Positions 39,179 to 47,942 of a stretch of DNA of 64,000 nucleotides are shown piece by piece. This stretch comes from Leptolyngbya sp. PLA1 (GTDB taxonomy: Bacteria; Planctomycetota; Phycisphaerae; Phycisphaerales; UBA1924): the NCBI GenBank assembly GCA_021405315.1, contig QWIH01000004.1, forward strand, positions 52,153 through 116,152, given 5' to 3'. Under the pieces are notes generated by a model. That model was not told where the DNA came from, made no database searches, and worked only from the letters and a program-made list of their open reading frames with translations. The position numbers were made by a program, and so were the translations under genes. How positions within the stretch are numbered: the stretch's first letter is position 1; each line of letters begins with the position of its first letter.

Positions 39179-39598
39179 ATGAACGGCCGACTCAGTGAGA
39201 TCAAGGTGCTGATCGTCGACGACGACCGCGATGTGCTGGACTCCATGGAGGCGGCGTTCCAGGCCGCCGGGGCCCTCACCCAGTGCACCAGCAACGGGAA
39301 TGATGCGGTGCGCATCTGCCGCGAGGAGCCGCCGGACCTCGTGATCCTTGACATGATGCTCCCGGGACGATCCGGGTTCCTCGCGCTGGAACGCATCAAG
39401 GGGTACGAGGACGCTCCGGCCGTCATCATGGTCACCGCCAACGAGGGGAAACGCCACCAGGCCTACGCGGAATCCCTGGGCGTGGACCGCTACCTTCAGA
39501 AGCCCGTGCCCCTGACCCACCTCGTGGATATCGCGGCGGAGATCATCGAGGCCCGCGAAGACGAGTTGGAAGACGACGACGAGGACGCGGAGACCTGA
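39179..39598 (+). CDS. Single-domain response regulator
   Basis: A 139-residue receiver-only protein. The acidic pocket VDDDRD (residues 13-18), the phosphorylated Asp58 in VILDMMLPG, Thr86 in MVTAN and Lys108 in LQKPV are all present. There is no output domain; the tail is very acidic (EDELEDDDEDAET). It could act as a phosphate-relay or protein-interaction switch. AAGGAG precedes the ATG. The stop overlaps the ATG of the next gene. No histidine kinase is nearby. Confidence 0.9.
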   Translation: MNGRLSEIKVLIVDDDRDVLDSMEAAFQAAGALTQCTSNGNDAVRICREEPPDLVILDMMLPGRSGFLALERIKGYEDAPAVIMVTANEGKRHQAYAESLGVDRYLQKPVPLTHLVDIAAEIIEAREDELEDDDEDAET

Positions 39599-39909
39599 TG
39601 GCGAAGAAGCGGCGACAACTCGTCATCATGTCCGGCGCCGGCCCGGCCATGGGCAGCCTCCGGGACGTTCGCGCCGGGCTTGCCCGGTTCAACACGTCCC
39701 CGGACGGCTCCGGCGCCTCGGACTCCGGCATCGAGCGACTGCACGGCCCCGGAATGGTCGTGGAGGTTTCGACCTCCGCGGATCCCGTGAGCCAGGCGGT
39801 CGCGACGCTCAACGACGAGGATTACGCTTTCCCCGTGCTCATGAAACTCTGCCGCGCCCTGGGGTGGAAGATGGTCGATATCGAGACAGGCCGCACGTTC
39901 GGAGGCTGA
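39598..39909 (+). CDS. Conserved-looking small hypothetical protein
   Basis: A 103-residue basic-start protein (MAKKRRQLVIMSGAGPAMGS). The central part, EVSTSADPVSQAVATLNDEDYAFPVLMKLCRALGW, looks folded and is probably a small alpha/beta domain. Its ATG overlaps the stop of the response-regulator gene, which suggests coupled translation and a shared role. I do not recognise the family. Confidence 0.65.
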   Translation: MAKKRRQLVIMSGAGPAMGSLRDVRAGLARFNTSPDGSGASDSGIERLHGPGMVVEVSTSADPVSQAVATLNDEDYAFPVLMKLCRALGWKMVDIETGRTFGG

Positions 39910-39926
39910 GCCCGCGCGAGGAACGC

Positions 39927-40226
39927 ATGCCGACCTACGAGTACGAGATCCTGGACAAGAAAGGAAACCCGACGGGCGAACGGTTCGAGGTGGTGCAGCT
40001 CATGAAGGAGCCGCCGCTGACCACCGATCCGAAGGGCCGTCCCTGCCGCCGCGCCATCGTCGCGCCCAGCATCGCGGGCAAATGGTCGGACATCAAGGGC
40101 AAGAGCGCCCTCTCGAACAAGAACCTGGAGCGCATGGGTTTCACGAAGTACGAGCGCAAGGGCAAGGGCTACATGGAGCGAGTGGCGGGCAGCGCCGGCC
40201 CCAAGACCTTGGGCGGGGACGACTGA
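39927..40226 (+). CDS. FmdB-like protein without zinc-ribbon cysteines
   Basis: A 99-residue protein that starts MPTYEYEILDKKGNPTGERFEV, matching FmdB-family regulators (MPTYEYxCxxCGxxFEV) in length and order. The two CxxC pairs are gone: the first is ILDK and the second lies in TTDPKGRP. A Lys/Ser-rich tail (KWSDIKGKSALSNKN) follows. It is probably a metal-free derivative of the FmdB fold; the function is unknown. It sits between the response regulator and LptF. Confidence 0.65.
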   Translation: MPTYEYEILDKKGNPTGERFEVVQLMKEPPLTTDPKGRPCRRAIVAPSIAGKWSDIKGKSALSNKNLERMGFTKYERKGKGYMERVAGSAGPKTLGGDD

Positions 40227-40248
40227 CCCGGCACGGCCGCATCGCCCG

Positions 40249-40254
40249 TACCAT
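40249..40254 (+). promoter_or_regulatory. -10-like TACCAT, leaderless arrangement
   Basis: TACCAT ends 8 bases before the lptF-like ATG at 40263. Confidence 0.35.
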
Positions 40255-40262
40255 GGCCGCTG

Positions 40263-41936
40263 ATGCTCCGACCCCCCAGGACTCTCTGGCGACTGTACCT
40301 GATGGACCTGCTCCGTCTGGTCTCGCTCACCGCCGGGGTGCTGGTCACGGTCATCGCCTTCGCCGGCGCGGTGAAACCCATCTCGGACGGGCTCCTCGAC
40401 GCCGCCGACGCCGTCAAGTACATCCTGCTCGCCATCCCGCCGATGCTCGCGTATGCGCTGCCCTTCGCGGGCGGGTTTGCCTCCACGCTGGTCTATCACC
40501 GCATGGCGACGGACCTCGAGGCAACCGCCGCCTACGCGAGCGGCGTCTCCCATCGCAGCCTGCTGGCGCCGGCGCTGGGACTCGCCCTCGCCTGCGCCGC
40601 GTGCCTGATCGCGCTCAACGAGCAGGTCATCCCCAGGTTTCTCGAGCGGATGCAGCGCCTGGTCACCACCGACGTGGGCAGGCTCATCGCCCAGCGCGTG
40701 GAGCGGGGCGAGGGCGTCGCATTCAAGGGCGTCATGCTCCACGCCGACCAGGTGCAGCGCGTCGCCCCCGCCCCGGGCACGGGGGTGCTTGATCAGTTGC
40801 TTCTCACGGGCTTCGCGGCCGTCCTTCACGAGAACAACGAGCCAACCCGCGAAGTCGCCGCCCAGCGCGCCAAGATCTGGCTCGTCGAGGGCGAAGGCCC
40901 CAGCGAGGACCAGGGCGTCACCCGCCTCATCGTGAAGCTCGAGAATGTCACGGTCGTGCTCCCGGACCGCGGACTGGTCGCCGCGGCGGAGATCAACGAC
41001 CTCTCGTGGACCGTCCCCAACGCCTTCCGCGACAACGTCAAGTTCCTCACCTCCGACCAGATGTCCGTGCTCCACGACCACCCGGAGCGCATGAACTGGA
41101 TCGAGTCCCGACGCCAGACGCTCCTCTACACCCTCGCCGAACGGCGCACCATGGAGCTCATGACCGCGCAGAGCAGCCGGGACCACCTCCTCCGCATGGT
41201 CGACGCCAGGGGCCACCCCGTCGAGATCGTCACCGGCCAGCTCGTCTGGAACGACCGCTGGGAACTCCTCCCGATCGCTCCGGGAAAGCCCATCGAGATC
41301 CGCATGATCCGTGTACGGCCCTCCGGCGTCAGCCAGGCGGAAGTCCGTACGCCCACCACCCTCCTCGCCGATTCGGCGATCCTCGCCAACGACGTGGGCG
41401 CCGAGACGCCGTCTCAGCGGCTGGTCTTCAGCCTCGTCCTCCGCGGAGCACGCACCCCGGACGCGGGCGGCGCCGTGCTCGGCGAGCTCTCGGTGCCCGG
41501 GCTCACCTTCGGGGCCTCGCCCACGGAGGAATACCGCGCCATGTCCAGCGCGCAGCTCCTCGCCGCGGCCCGGCCCTGGCTGGACCGCCCCGAGCCCGAT
41601 CCTCTGGTGGCGAAGGCCGCGTCGGAGCTGGAGCGTCACCTCAAGCGGCTCTCGCGCGACATCCTGTCCAAGCGGCACGAGCGCATGGCCCTCGCGAGTT
41701 CGTGCCTGGTGATGATCCTCACCGGAGCCGTCGCTGCGCTCTACCTCTCCCGCCGACAGCCACTCGCCGTGTACCTCTTCACCTTCTTCCCGGCGCTGGC
41801 GTGCGTCGTCACGATCTCCGGCGGGCAGCAGATGATCGTGAAGCAGGGGCCCGTGGGGCTCTGGCTCATGTGGGCCGGCGTGGGCGGGCTGGCGCTCTAC
41901 ACGCTGTGGATGTTCTGGAGGCTCCGGCGCCACTAG
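40263..41936 (+). CDS. LptF/LptG-family permease (LPS export)
   Basis: A 557-residue YjgP/YjgQ-type permease. Three N-terminal membrane helices include LLAIPPMLAYALPFAGGFASTL and the conserved region of METHIONINE-ARG contact MATDLEATAAYASGVSHRSLL. A large periplasmic jelly-roll-like segment (about residues 130-460) follows, then three C-terminal helices. LptF and LptG form the transmembrane channel that extracts lipopolysaccharide using LptB. The second member of the pair lies at 44304-45440, two genes downstream. The ATPase LptB is not in the window. Confidence 0.85.
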   Translation: MLRPPRTLWRLYLMDLLRLVSLTAGVLVTVIAFAGAVKPISDGLLDAADAVKYILLAIPPMLAYALPFAGGFASTLVYHRMATDLEATAAYASGVSHRSLLAPALGLALACAACLIALNEQVIPRFLERMQRLVTTDVGRLIAQRVERGEGVAFKGVMLHADQVQRVAPAPGTGVLDQLLLTGFAAVLHENNEPTREVAAQRAKIWLVEGEGPSEDQGVTRLIVKLENVTVVLPDRGLVAAAEINDLSWTVPNAFRDNVKFLTSDQMSVLHDHPERMNWIESRRQTLLYTLAERRTMELMTAQSSRDHLLRMVDARGHPVEIVTGQLVWNDRWELLPIAPGKPIEIRMIRVRPSGVSQAEVRTPTTLLADSAILANDVGAETPSQRLVFSLVLRGARTPDAGGAVLGELSVPGLTFGASPTEEYRAMSSAQLLAAARPWLDRPEPDPLVAKAASELERHLKRLSRDILSKRHERMALASSCLVMILTGAVAALYLSRRQPLAVYLFTFFPALACVVTISGGQQMIVKQGPVGLWLMWAGVGGLALYTLWMFWRLRRH

Positions 41937-41946
41937 CCGCAGGCCC

Positions 41947-43641
41947 ATGCCCACCTCACCCGCCGAAGACCGTGCGACCCGATGGGCCCCCTGGATGGCC
42001 TCGCCCCGTGCCGCGTGGATGCTGCTGGGGCTCGCCACGCTCGCCCGCGTGGTGTACCTCGCCTGGGGTTGCCCCTACACGCTGATCGAGGACGAGGCCC
42101 ACTACTGGGAGTGGAGCCGCCATCTCGCCCTCAGCTATTACACCAAGGGTCCCGGGGTCGCCTGGCTCATCGGAGCCTCCACCGGCATGTTCGGCGACAG
42201 CGAGTTCGCCGTGCGTCTTCCCGCCGCGATCAGTTCCTCCATCGCGGGCGTGTTCCTCGCGCTGCTCGCCCGCCGAGCCGTGCAGGACCCGCGCGCGCCC
42301 TTCGTCACCCTCGTCGCGTGGCTCATCGCGCCCGCGTTCCAGACCCTTGGCCTCACCATGACGATCGACGGCCCGTACCTCGCCTGCTGGGCCATCGCCG
42401 CGTGGGCCGCGTGGGTCGCCATCGTCGACCGCAGACCCTGGGGCTGGGCCGTGTTCGGCGCCGCCCTCGGCGCCGGGGCGCTCTGCAAGTACACCATCCT
42501 CCTCGCCCTCCCCGGTGCGCTCGTCGTTGCGGCACTTGCGCCCGCGCGGCCACACGCCCGGGTTCGCACGCTCCTGGGCATCTCCTCCGGCCTCCTCCTC
42601 TTTCTCCTCGCGGTTTCGCCCATCATCTTCTGGAACCAGCAGGAGGGGTGGCCCACCATCCGCCACCTGCTCGGCCATCTCGGGCTCCAAGGCGGGGACA
42701 TGCCCGTCACCCAGGGCGAGGGCAACGGCTGGCACTACAACCCGCTCTGGACCCTGAGCCTGGTCGCTACGCAACTCGCGCTCGTCGGGCCCGTCCTCCT
42801 GCTCGCGACACTCGGCGCGTGGGACGCGTGGAAGGCCCGGCGTGCACACCCGGAGCAGTGGGGGAGAGACCGCCTGCTCATCGCGATCTCCCTCCCCATC
42901 CTGCTCTTCTACTTCGCCGTCAGCTTTGTCGCCGAGCCGGAGGGCAACTGGCCCCTGGCGGGCTTTGTCGCCCTGCTGCCCCTCGCCGCCCGACGCGTCG
43001 TCGTCGGGCTCGACGACTGGCACGCGCGGCTGCTCGCCTGGCGCGCGCTGCCCCCGCCCCGTCCTCGCCGGGGCGTCTTCGTCCGCCGCCCGGAGACGCC
43101 CACGCAGGTGCTCTGGTACGCGGCTGTGGGCCTGGGTCTGCTGGTGGCACTCGTCGTGCCCCGCCTTGACCTGCTCGCAAGACTCCCGGTCCTTGGCCCG
43201 CGCATCCCGGTGCATCGCTTCACAGGCGCGGATGTCATGGCCTCGCACGTCGAGGAACTCCGCGCCGCGCTCCAATCAGAGACCGGCGCAGAGCCGTTCA
43301 TCATGGCCACCCACTATGGCCGTGCCAGCCAACTCGCGTTCTATCTCCCGGGCCGGCCAACCGTCCTCTGCTCCAGCAGCCTGATGCGCGAGGGCCGACG
43401 CACGCAGTACGACTATTGGGTCGCGACCAACCCCGCGACCGCCCCCGGCCTTCGGGGTCGGCCCGCCGTCGTCGTTGGCTCAACCCTCGAAGAATGGCAG
43501 CAGGTCTTTGATCGCGTGACGCTCGTGGGCACCCTTCGGGGTGACGGCAAGCGTCACCGCCCCGCGTACCTTGGCTACGGCTTCAAGGGCTTCCCGCCCG
43601 GCGGCCTGCACACCCTCCCGGCGACTCGCACGCCAGACTAG
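41947..43641 (+). CDS. Family-39-type membrane glycosyltransferase (ArnT/PMT-like)
   Basis: A 564-residue polytopic transferase with about ten membrane helices. The first periplasmic loop carries the catalytic acidic signature IEDEAHYWEWSRHLALSYYT, matching the DEAxYW motif of GT39/ArnT enzymes. It would use a polyprenyl-phosphate sugar to modify lipid A or another envelope glycolipid or protein. It sits 10 bases after lptF and 6 bases before a PAP2 phosphatase, inside the LPS-related cluster. Confidence 0.87.
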   Translation: MPTSPAEDRATRWAPWMASPRAAWMLLGLATLARVVYLAWGCPYTLIEDEAHYWEWSRHLALSYYTKGPGVAWLIGASTGMFGDSEFAVRLPAAISSSIAGVFLALLARRAVQDPRAPFVTLVAWLIAPAFQTLGLTMTIDGPYLACWAIAAWAAWVAIVDRRPWGWAVFGAALGAGALCKYTILLALPGALVVAALAPARPHARVRTLLGISSGLLLFLLAVSPIIFWNQQEGWPTIRHLLGHLGLQGGDMPVTQGEGNGWHYNPLWTLSLVATQLALVGPVLLLATLGAWDAWKARRAHPEQWGRDRLLIAISLPILLFYFAVSFVAEPEGNWPLAGFVALLPLAARRVVVGLDDWHARLLAWRALPPPRPRRGVFVRRPETPTQVLWYAAVGLGLLVALVVPRLDLLARLPVLGPRIPVHRFTGADVMASHVEELRAALQSETGAEPFIMATHYGRASQLAFYLPGRPTVLCSSSLMREGRRTQYDYWVATNPATAPGLRGRPAVVVGSTLEEWQQVFDRVTLVGTLRGDGKRHRPAYLGYGFKGFPPGGLHTLPATRTPD

Positions 43642-43647
43642 TCCGCC

Positions 43648-44307
43648 ATGTACCTCTCCCCAGCACAACGCCGCGAACGCCGCGCTTCCGCCCTCTGGCG
43701 TGCGCTCGCGCTCATGGCGGCCCTCGCCCTCACGGTCTGGATCGACCGTGCCCTCTGGGCCTGGCTGAAGCTCGACGCCTCGGCGACCCTCGCCTCCAGG
43801 GACTGGTGGCAAGCGCTCCGGGTCATGGGCTATCTCCCTCTGTGGTTCGTGGTCGGGGCGCTCTACATCGTGCGCGACCGTGCCCTGCGCTTCGCCGGTG
43901 GCGGGCTCGCGGCTTGGCACCGGGGCACCGTGGTCGTCCTCGGGGCCGCAGGCTCCGGGCTGCTCGCGGAAATCTGCAAGGCCGTCATCCGTCGTCAACG
44001 CCCGGGTGATGACGGTCTTCTCCGCTTCGACTGGGCGGGCCGGGGCGTCCCCGGCCTCGGCATCGGGACGGTCAGCAGTCACGCGGCGGTCGCCTTCGGC
44101 GGGGCGTTCATGCTGGGGGCGCTCGTCCCCGCCTGGAGGTGGCCCCTCTTTCTCCTCGCGCTGGGATGCGCCTGGTCCCGCGTTGCTGCCGGGGCCCACT
44201 TCGTCTCGGATTGCTTCGCCGCCGCCCTCGTCTCATACGCTGTCGTGCGGCTGCTCCGGCGTGCGCTCGCGGAGTTCCCCGGCGCACAGGAGTCCCGCCG
44301 CGCATGA
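43648..44307 (+). CDS. PAP2-type membrane phosphatase
   Basis: A 219-residue phosphatase. It has the three PAP2 motifs: KX6RP (KAVIRRQRP), the second motif in altered form (SSHAAVAF instead of PSGH), and SRX5HX3D (SRVAAGAHFVSD). Five or six membrane helices are visible. Members hydrolyse undecaprenyl pyrophosphate, lipid A phosphates or phosphatidylglycerol phosphate. Position between an ArnT-like transferase and LptG favours a lipid A or carrier-lipid role. It overlaps the next gene by ATGA. Confidence 0.87.
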   Translation: MYLSPAQRRERRASALWRALALMAALALTVWIDRALWAWLKLDASATLASRDWWQALRVMGYLPLWFVVGALYIVRDRALRFAGGGLAAWHRGTVVVLGAAGSGLLAEICKAVIRRQRPGDDGLLRFDWAGRGVPGLGIGTVSSHAAVAFGGAFMLGALVPAWRWPLFLLALGCAWSRVAAGAHFVSDCFAAALVSYAVVRLLRRALAEFPGAQESRRA

Positions 44308-45440
44308 CCCTCCTCGACCGCTACATCGCCCGGCAGTACCTCGCGAACATCTTCCTGCTGTTCGTGCTCCTGTTCGCGGTCGTCGTCGTCATCGACTTCT
44401 CGCTCAACTTCGACGAGTTCAGCGACATCGCCGAGCGGCTCGTCAAGGAGTGGCAGTGGCCGGACACGGCGGCCCACCGCACGCTGCTCGCCGTCTCCCT
44501 CGTCCTTGATCTCTGGTGGCCCCGCCTCTTCCAGCTCTTCTACTACCTCCTGGGCTTCGTGCTCGTCGGGGCCATGGGGTTCACCGCGGCGCAGTTCGTC
44601 AGGCACCGGGAGTTCGTCGCGATTCTCGCGGGCGGCATCAGCCTCCGGCGAGTCGCGCGCCCCATGCTCATCGTCGCGTGTGCCATGTCCGCCCTCCAGA
44701 TCGCCGACAGCGAGATCGCCCTGCCCAAGCTCGCGCCGCTCCTCACCCGCGAGAAGATCGACGCCGGGCGTCACAGCCTCGGAGCCGCCCGCGTTCCGCT
44801 GGGCGTGGACGACCGTAACCGGCTCTTCTACGCCAAGTCCTTCGACCCCGACACGGGCCGCATCGAGGGCCTCTGGGTGTGGGAGCGTGACGATCAGGGC
44901 CTCATGACCCGCCGGATCACCGCCACGTCCGCCGTGTGGGAAGGAGGCGTCTGGAGGCTGGTGGACGGTCGTGCGGAGGCCCGCCGTTCCTCCGCCGCGG
45001 GCCAACGCGACATCCGCGTGGTCGAATCACTCGAAACCGACCTTGACCCCACCACGCTCACGCTCCGCCGCTACGAGGGGTACAGCAGCAACCTCTCGCT
45101 GATGCAGATCGCCGGCATGCTGGACCGATACGAGGCCGCGCCGCACAGCCCTGTTCATCGCGTGGAACAGTTGGAGCGCATCCGAACCGGACGCTTCGCG
45201 ACCATCGCCTGCAACCTGCTGACGCTCCTGATCTGCATGCCCTTCTTCATCCGGCGCGAGCCCGCGAACATGGTCGTGCAGAGCCTCTACTGCGCGCCGG
45301 TCGCCATCTGTGCCCTCATCGCGGGGCTCCTGGGTGCCAGCATCACCCTCCCCGGGCTTCCCCCGTCCATCAGCCCGCTCGTTCCCGTGATGGTGCTCAT
45401 CCCCATCGCGATCGCCGCGGTCTCCGGCGTCAAGACCTGA
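44304..45440 (+). CDS. LptG/LptF-family permease
   Basis: A 378-residue permease starting TLLDRYIARQYLANIFLLF, the LptF/LptG N-terminal signature, with AILAGGISLRRVARPML as the loop next to helix 3. A periplasmic segment lies at about residues 140-280, and three C-terminal helices end the protein. It pairs with the longer permease at 40263. The start overlaps the PAP2 gene stop, so both are probably on one mRNA. Confidence 0.85.
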   Translation: MTLLDRYIARQYLANIFLLFVLLFAVVVVIDFSLNFDEFSDIAERLVKEWQWPDTAAHRTLLAVSLVLDLWWPRLFQLFYYLLGFVLVGAMGFTAAQFVRHREFVAILAGGISLRRVARPMLIVACAMSALQIADSEIALPKLAPLLTREKIDAGRHSLGAARVPLGVDDRNRLFYAKSFDPDTGRIEGLWVWERDDQGLMTRRITATSAVWEGGVWRLVDGRAEARRSSAAGQRDIRVVESLETDLDPTTLTLRRYEGYSSNLSLMQIAGMLDRYEAAPHSPVHRVEQLERIRTGRFATIACNLLTLLICMPFFIRREPANMVVQSLYCAPVAICALIAGLLGASITLPGLPPSISPLVPVMVLIPIAIAAVSGVKT

Positions 45441-45444
45441 GCCC

Positions 45445-45795
45445 TCAGGCCACCGCCCACAGCGCGAGCGTTCCCACAAAGACCGTCCACGCGGCCACCC
45501 AGCCCGCGAGCGTCAGTTGCGCGATCGAGCGGCTGAAGGGCGAGAAGCCCCATCTTCCGTATCGCACCGCGACCACCATCGGCAGGAAGATCGCCAGCAC
45601 CGCCGTGATCCGAAGGCACGCCGAGGCCCAGAACTCCAGCGGAGCGCCCCACCCCCGCCCCCCGGTCCCCGAGAAGCCGGCCACCACCAGCAGCGCCGAC
45701 GCCAGCACGCACCCCGCAACCACCCACCGGCATGCCTGCCACGCGAACCCGGGCCAGCCGGGCCACGCGGGGGCCGTTTCGGTGCCGGTGCTCAC
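45445..45795 (-). CDS. Hypothetical membrane protein
   Basis: A 116-residue protein with three hydrophobic segments (about residues 20-42, 54-76 and 92-114). The N-terminus is proline- and tryptophan-rich. No motif is recognised. The GTG start overlaps the TGA of the gene upstream, so it belongs to the same operon as the next two small proteins and probably the GspF gene. Confidence 0.6.
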   Translation of the reverse strand: MSTGTETAPAWPGWPGFAWQACRWVVAGCVLASALLVVAGFSGTGGRGWGAPLEFWASACLRITAVLAIFLPMVVAVRYGRWGFSPFSRSIAQLTLAGWVAAWTVFVGTLALWAVA

Positions 45796-46088
45796 TCGTC
45801 ACCCCCATCGCGGGGCGACTCCGGATCGATCACCCGCACGTTCCGGCGACCGTCCAGCACCCCGTTGGGCTCCTGCTCGCGCCGCAAGGCACGGGCGACC
45901 CGTGCAAACACCCAGGCGCCAAGCCCGATGACCAGCGCCAGCAGGGCCAGCGGCACCAGCAGCACCAGCGCCACCACCACCCCCAGCGCGATCACCAGCG
46001 CCCACGCCAGCCACATCAGCCAGGCCAGCGGGCCACGCACCGTCCGCGACGTGTCGCTCTCCGACGTGATGGTCGTGATCCTGAGCAC
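45792..46088 (-). CDS. Small hypothetical membrane protein
   Basis: A 98-residue protein with two close hydrophobic segments (about 23-42 and 45-62) and a charged tail (RREQEPNGVLDGRRNVRVIDP). No family is recognised. The stop overlaps the GTG of the next gene by four bases. The start is a GTG at 46088. Confidence 0.6.
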   Translation of the reverse strand: MLRITTITSESDTSRTVRGPLAWLMWLAWALVIALGVVVALVLLVPLALLALVIGLGAWVFARVARALRREQEPNGVLDGRRNVRVIDPESPRDGGDE

Positions 46089-46151
46089 GCCGGATCGTAC
46101 GAAGCCGCCTCGACGCCGGATTGGCTCCCCGCAACCGCCCGTCCGCCACGC

Positions 46152-46616
46152 TCAGAACTTGAAACCGACGCACAGACAGCACGATGCGCCCAACAGCGAG
46201 ATGACGAGCCCGGTGAAGCCCTCTTCGAACAGCAGCAGGTAGAAGTAGCCGTCGCCCAGTTTTCCGGCGCGATGCCGCACCACCATCCACGGTGCCGCCA
46301 GCCCCCACGCGTACGCCACAAACAGGATAACCGCGGCGGGCCCCGTGTTCGGACGAAGCGCCTGCGAAACCAGCGCCGCGAGCAGACCAAGCCCCCACGC
46401 GGGCAGGATCATCACCAGCAACCCCGGGAGCGCGGGCGGGATCACCCCCTGCAGACGCAACTCGGCCGCCGTGCTCGCTCTGCCGCACTCCGGACACCGC
46501 ACCCGTCCGGACTCGAACGCGAGCCCCCTCAGCGAGTACCCGCAGCCGGGGCAGCCGTCGTGCACCGTACTGTCGGCGGGGATGGGCGGCGGCTCGTCGC
46601 TCGCGGGATGCATCAC
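46152..46616 (-). CDS. Zinc-ribbon membrane protein
   Basis: A 154-residue protein with an N-terminal zinc ribbon (CPGCGYSLRGL...CPECG, about residues 22-45) and three or four membrane segments ending CCLCVGFKF. It shares the ribbon signature CGYxLRGL with the protein at 13448-13996. Its GTG (46616), or the ATG one codon on, overlaps the TGA of the GspF gene. The function is unknown. Confidence 0.7.
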   Translation of the reverse strand: MMHPASDEPPPIPADSTVHDGCPGCGYSLRGLAFESGRVRCPECGRASTAAELRLQGVIPPALPGLLVMILPAWGLGLLAALVSQALRPNTGPAAVILFVAYAWGLAAPWMVVRHRAGKLGDGYFYLLLFEEGFTGLVISLLGASCCLCVGFKF

Positions 46617-47812
46617 ATGACCTGCGAAGATGCCTTCAGCAGCGGGATCATGATCGCCAGCAGCAGCGATCCGATGACCAGGAACATCACCACGATCAGC
46701 AGGGGTTCCAGGGCCGCCAGCATCCGCGAGGTGCGGCGGTCCAGCTCCTCGGTCAGGTCGCCCGCCAGCGTTTCAAACGCCGCCTCCAGGTCGCCCGATC
46801 GCTCGGCGGCCATGAGCAGCCGCCGCGTCGGAATGGGCAGCGCGGAGACGCTGTCGATCAGTTGCCGCAGCGCCCCGCCCTCCACGAGCTTCGTCCGCAG
46901 CGTGAGGAGTTGATCGCGCAGCACGGGGTGGCCGATGGCCCCCGCCGCGACGCTCAGCGCGTCCGCGATCGTGATGCCCGAGCGCGTCATCGCCGCCATC
47001 ACCGTGAAGAACCGCGCCGATTCCTGCGCCAGCACCACGTCCCGCACCAGCGGCGCACGCCGCAGGAGCCCGGAGAGCACGCGCCCGATGGCCTCACGGG
47101 CCAGCACCGCGCCCACCACCAGCGCCCCCAGCCCCAGCAGCACCCACAGCGCCTGTTCCTTGGCGAACACGCCGATGCTCATCAGCGCCTTGGTGAACCA
47201 GGGCAGCTCCATGCCCGTGCCCTCCAGCGCCGAGCCGATCCGCGGCACGATGAACACGATCATGACGGTGCTGATGATCACGCTGATGGAGAGCACGATC
47301 GCCGGATAGATCAGCAGCGTCCCGACCTTCCCGGAAATCGCAAGCTGCCTCCGCGTGGTCGTTGCCAACTGCTTCGCCGCCCCGCCCAGGTCGCCCGTGC
47401 GCTCCGCCGCCCGATACACCGCGATCGTCACCGCGTCGAAGATCTCCACAGTCCTTGCGGACTCCGCGAACGAGCTCCCCGCCGCCACCATGTCCCGCAT
47501 CCGCTGCACCAGCGGCCTCGCCCGCGGCGCCACCGATGTCGAGCACACCTCGAGCGCCTCCACCAGCGGCACGCCCCGCGTGAGGAGCTGCCCGAGCTGG
47601 GTGTGCAGTTCGTTCTGATCCTTCAGCCGCACCTTCCCCGCGGGCGTCGAGGCCCACGTGGGCACCGTCCAGGTCCGAAGAGGCACCAGACGCCTTGTGC
47701 GGAGCTGCTCCGCAAGGTGCCTCGCGTTCTTCGCCCGACAGACGCCCCACGCCCGACCACCCGTCGGCGTCGCCGCCATGTACACGAACTGGGAGGTGGG
47801 GCCGGTGCTCAC
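46613..47812 (-). CDS. Type II secretion system F family protein (GspF/PilC-like)
   Basis: A 399-residue inner-membrane platform protein. It has two T2SSF domains: the first contains LHTQLGQLLTRGVPLVEALEV, the second ARFFTVMAAMTRSGITIADALSV and ends with AALEPLLIVVMFLVIGSLLLAIMIPL. Such proteins organise pseudopilus or type IV pilus assembly. No GspE/PilB or other secretion gene is adjacent; instead small membrane proteins follow. Start GTG 47812 gives a complete N-terminus; ATG 47779 is an alternative. No ribosome site supports either. Confidence 0.85.
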   Translation of the reverse strand: MSTGPTSQFVYMAATPTGGRAWGVCRAKNARHLAEQLRTRRLVPLRTWTVPTWASTPAGKVRLKDQNELHTQLGQLLTRGVPLVEALEVCSTSVAPRARPLVQRMRDMVAAGSSFAESARTVEIFDAVTIAVYRAAERTGDLGGAAKQLATTTRRQLAISGKVGTLLIYPAIVLSISVIISTVMIVFIVPRIGSALEGTGMELPWFTKALMSIGVFAKEQALWVLLGLGALVVGAVLAREAIGRVLSGLLRRAPLVRDVVLAQESARFFTVMAAMTRSGITIADALSVAAGAIGHPVLRDQLLTLRTKLVEGGALRQLIDSVSALPIPTRRLLMAAERSGDLEAAFETLAGDLTEELDRRTSRMLAALEPLLIVVMFLVIGSLLLAIMIPLLKASSQVM

Positions 47813-47942
47813 GTCTGGAAGGGTAGCAATCTGCGGTTCGGCGTCAGTGCGTTCGGCGTGCGGACGGGGCTGGATTGCCCGCCCCAGCGCCCCCACAATA
47901 CCACTCTCGCCTACCGCCGCCCCTCCCCCAAGGTTGCCCGCC

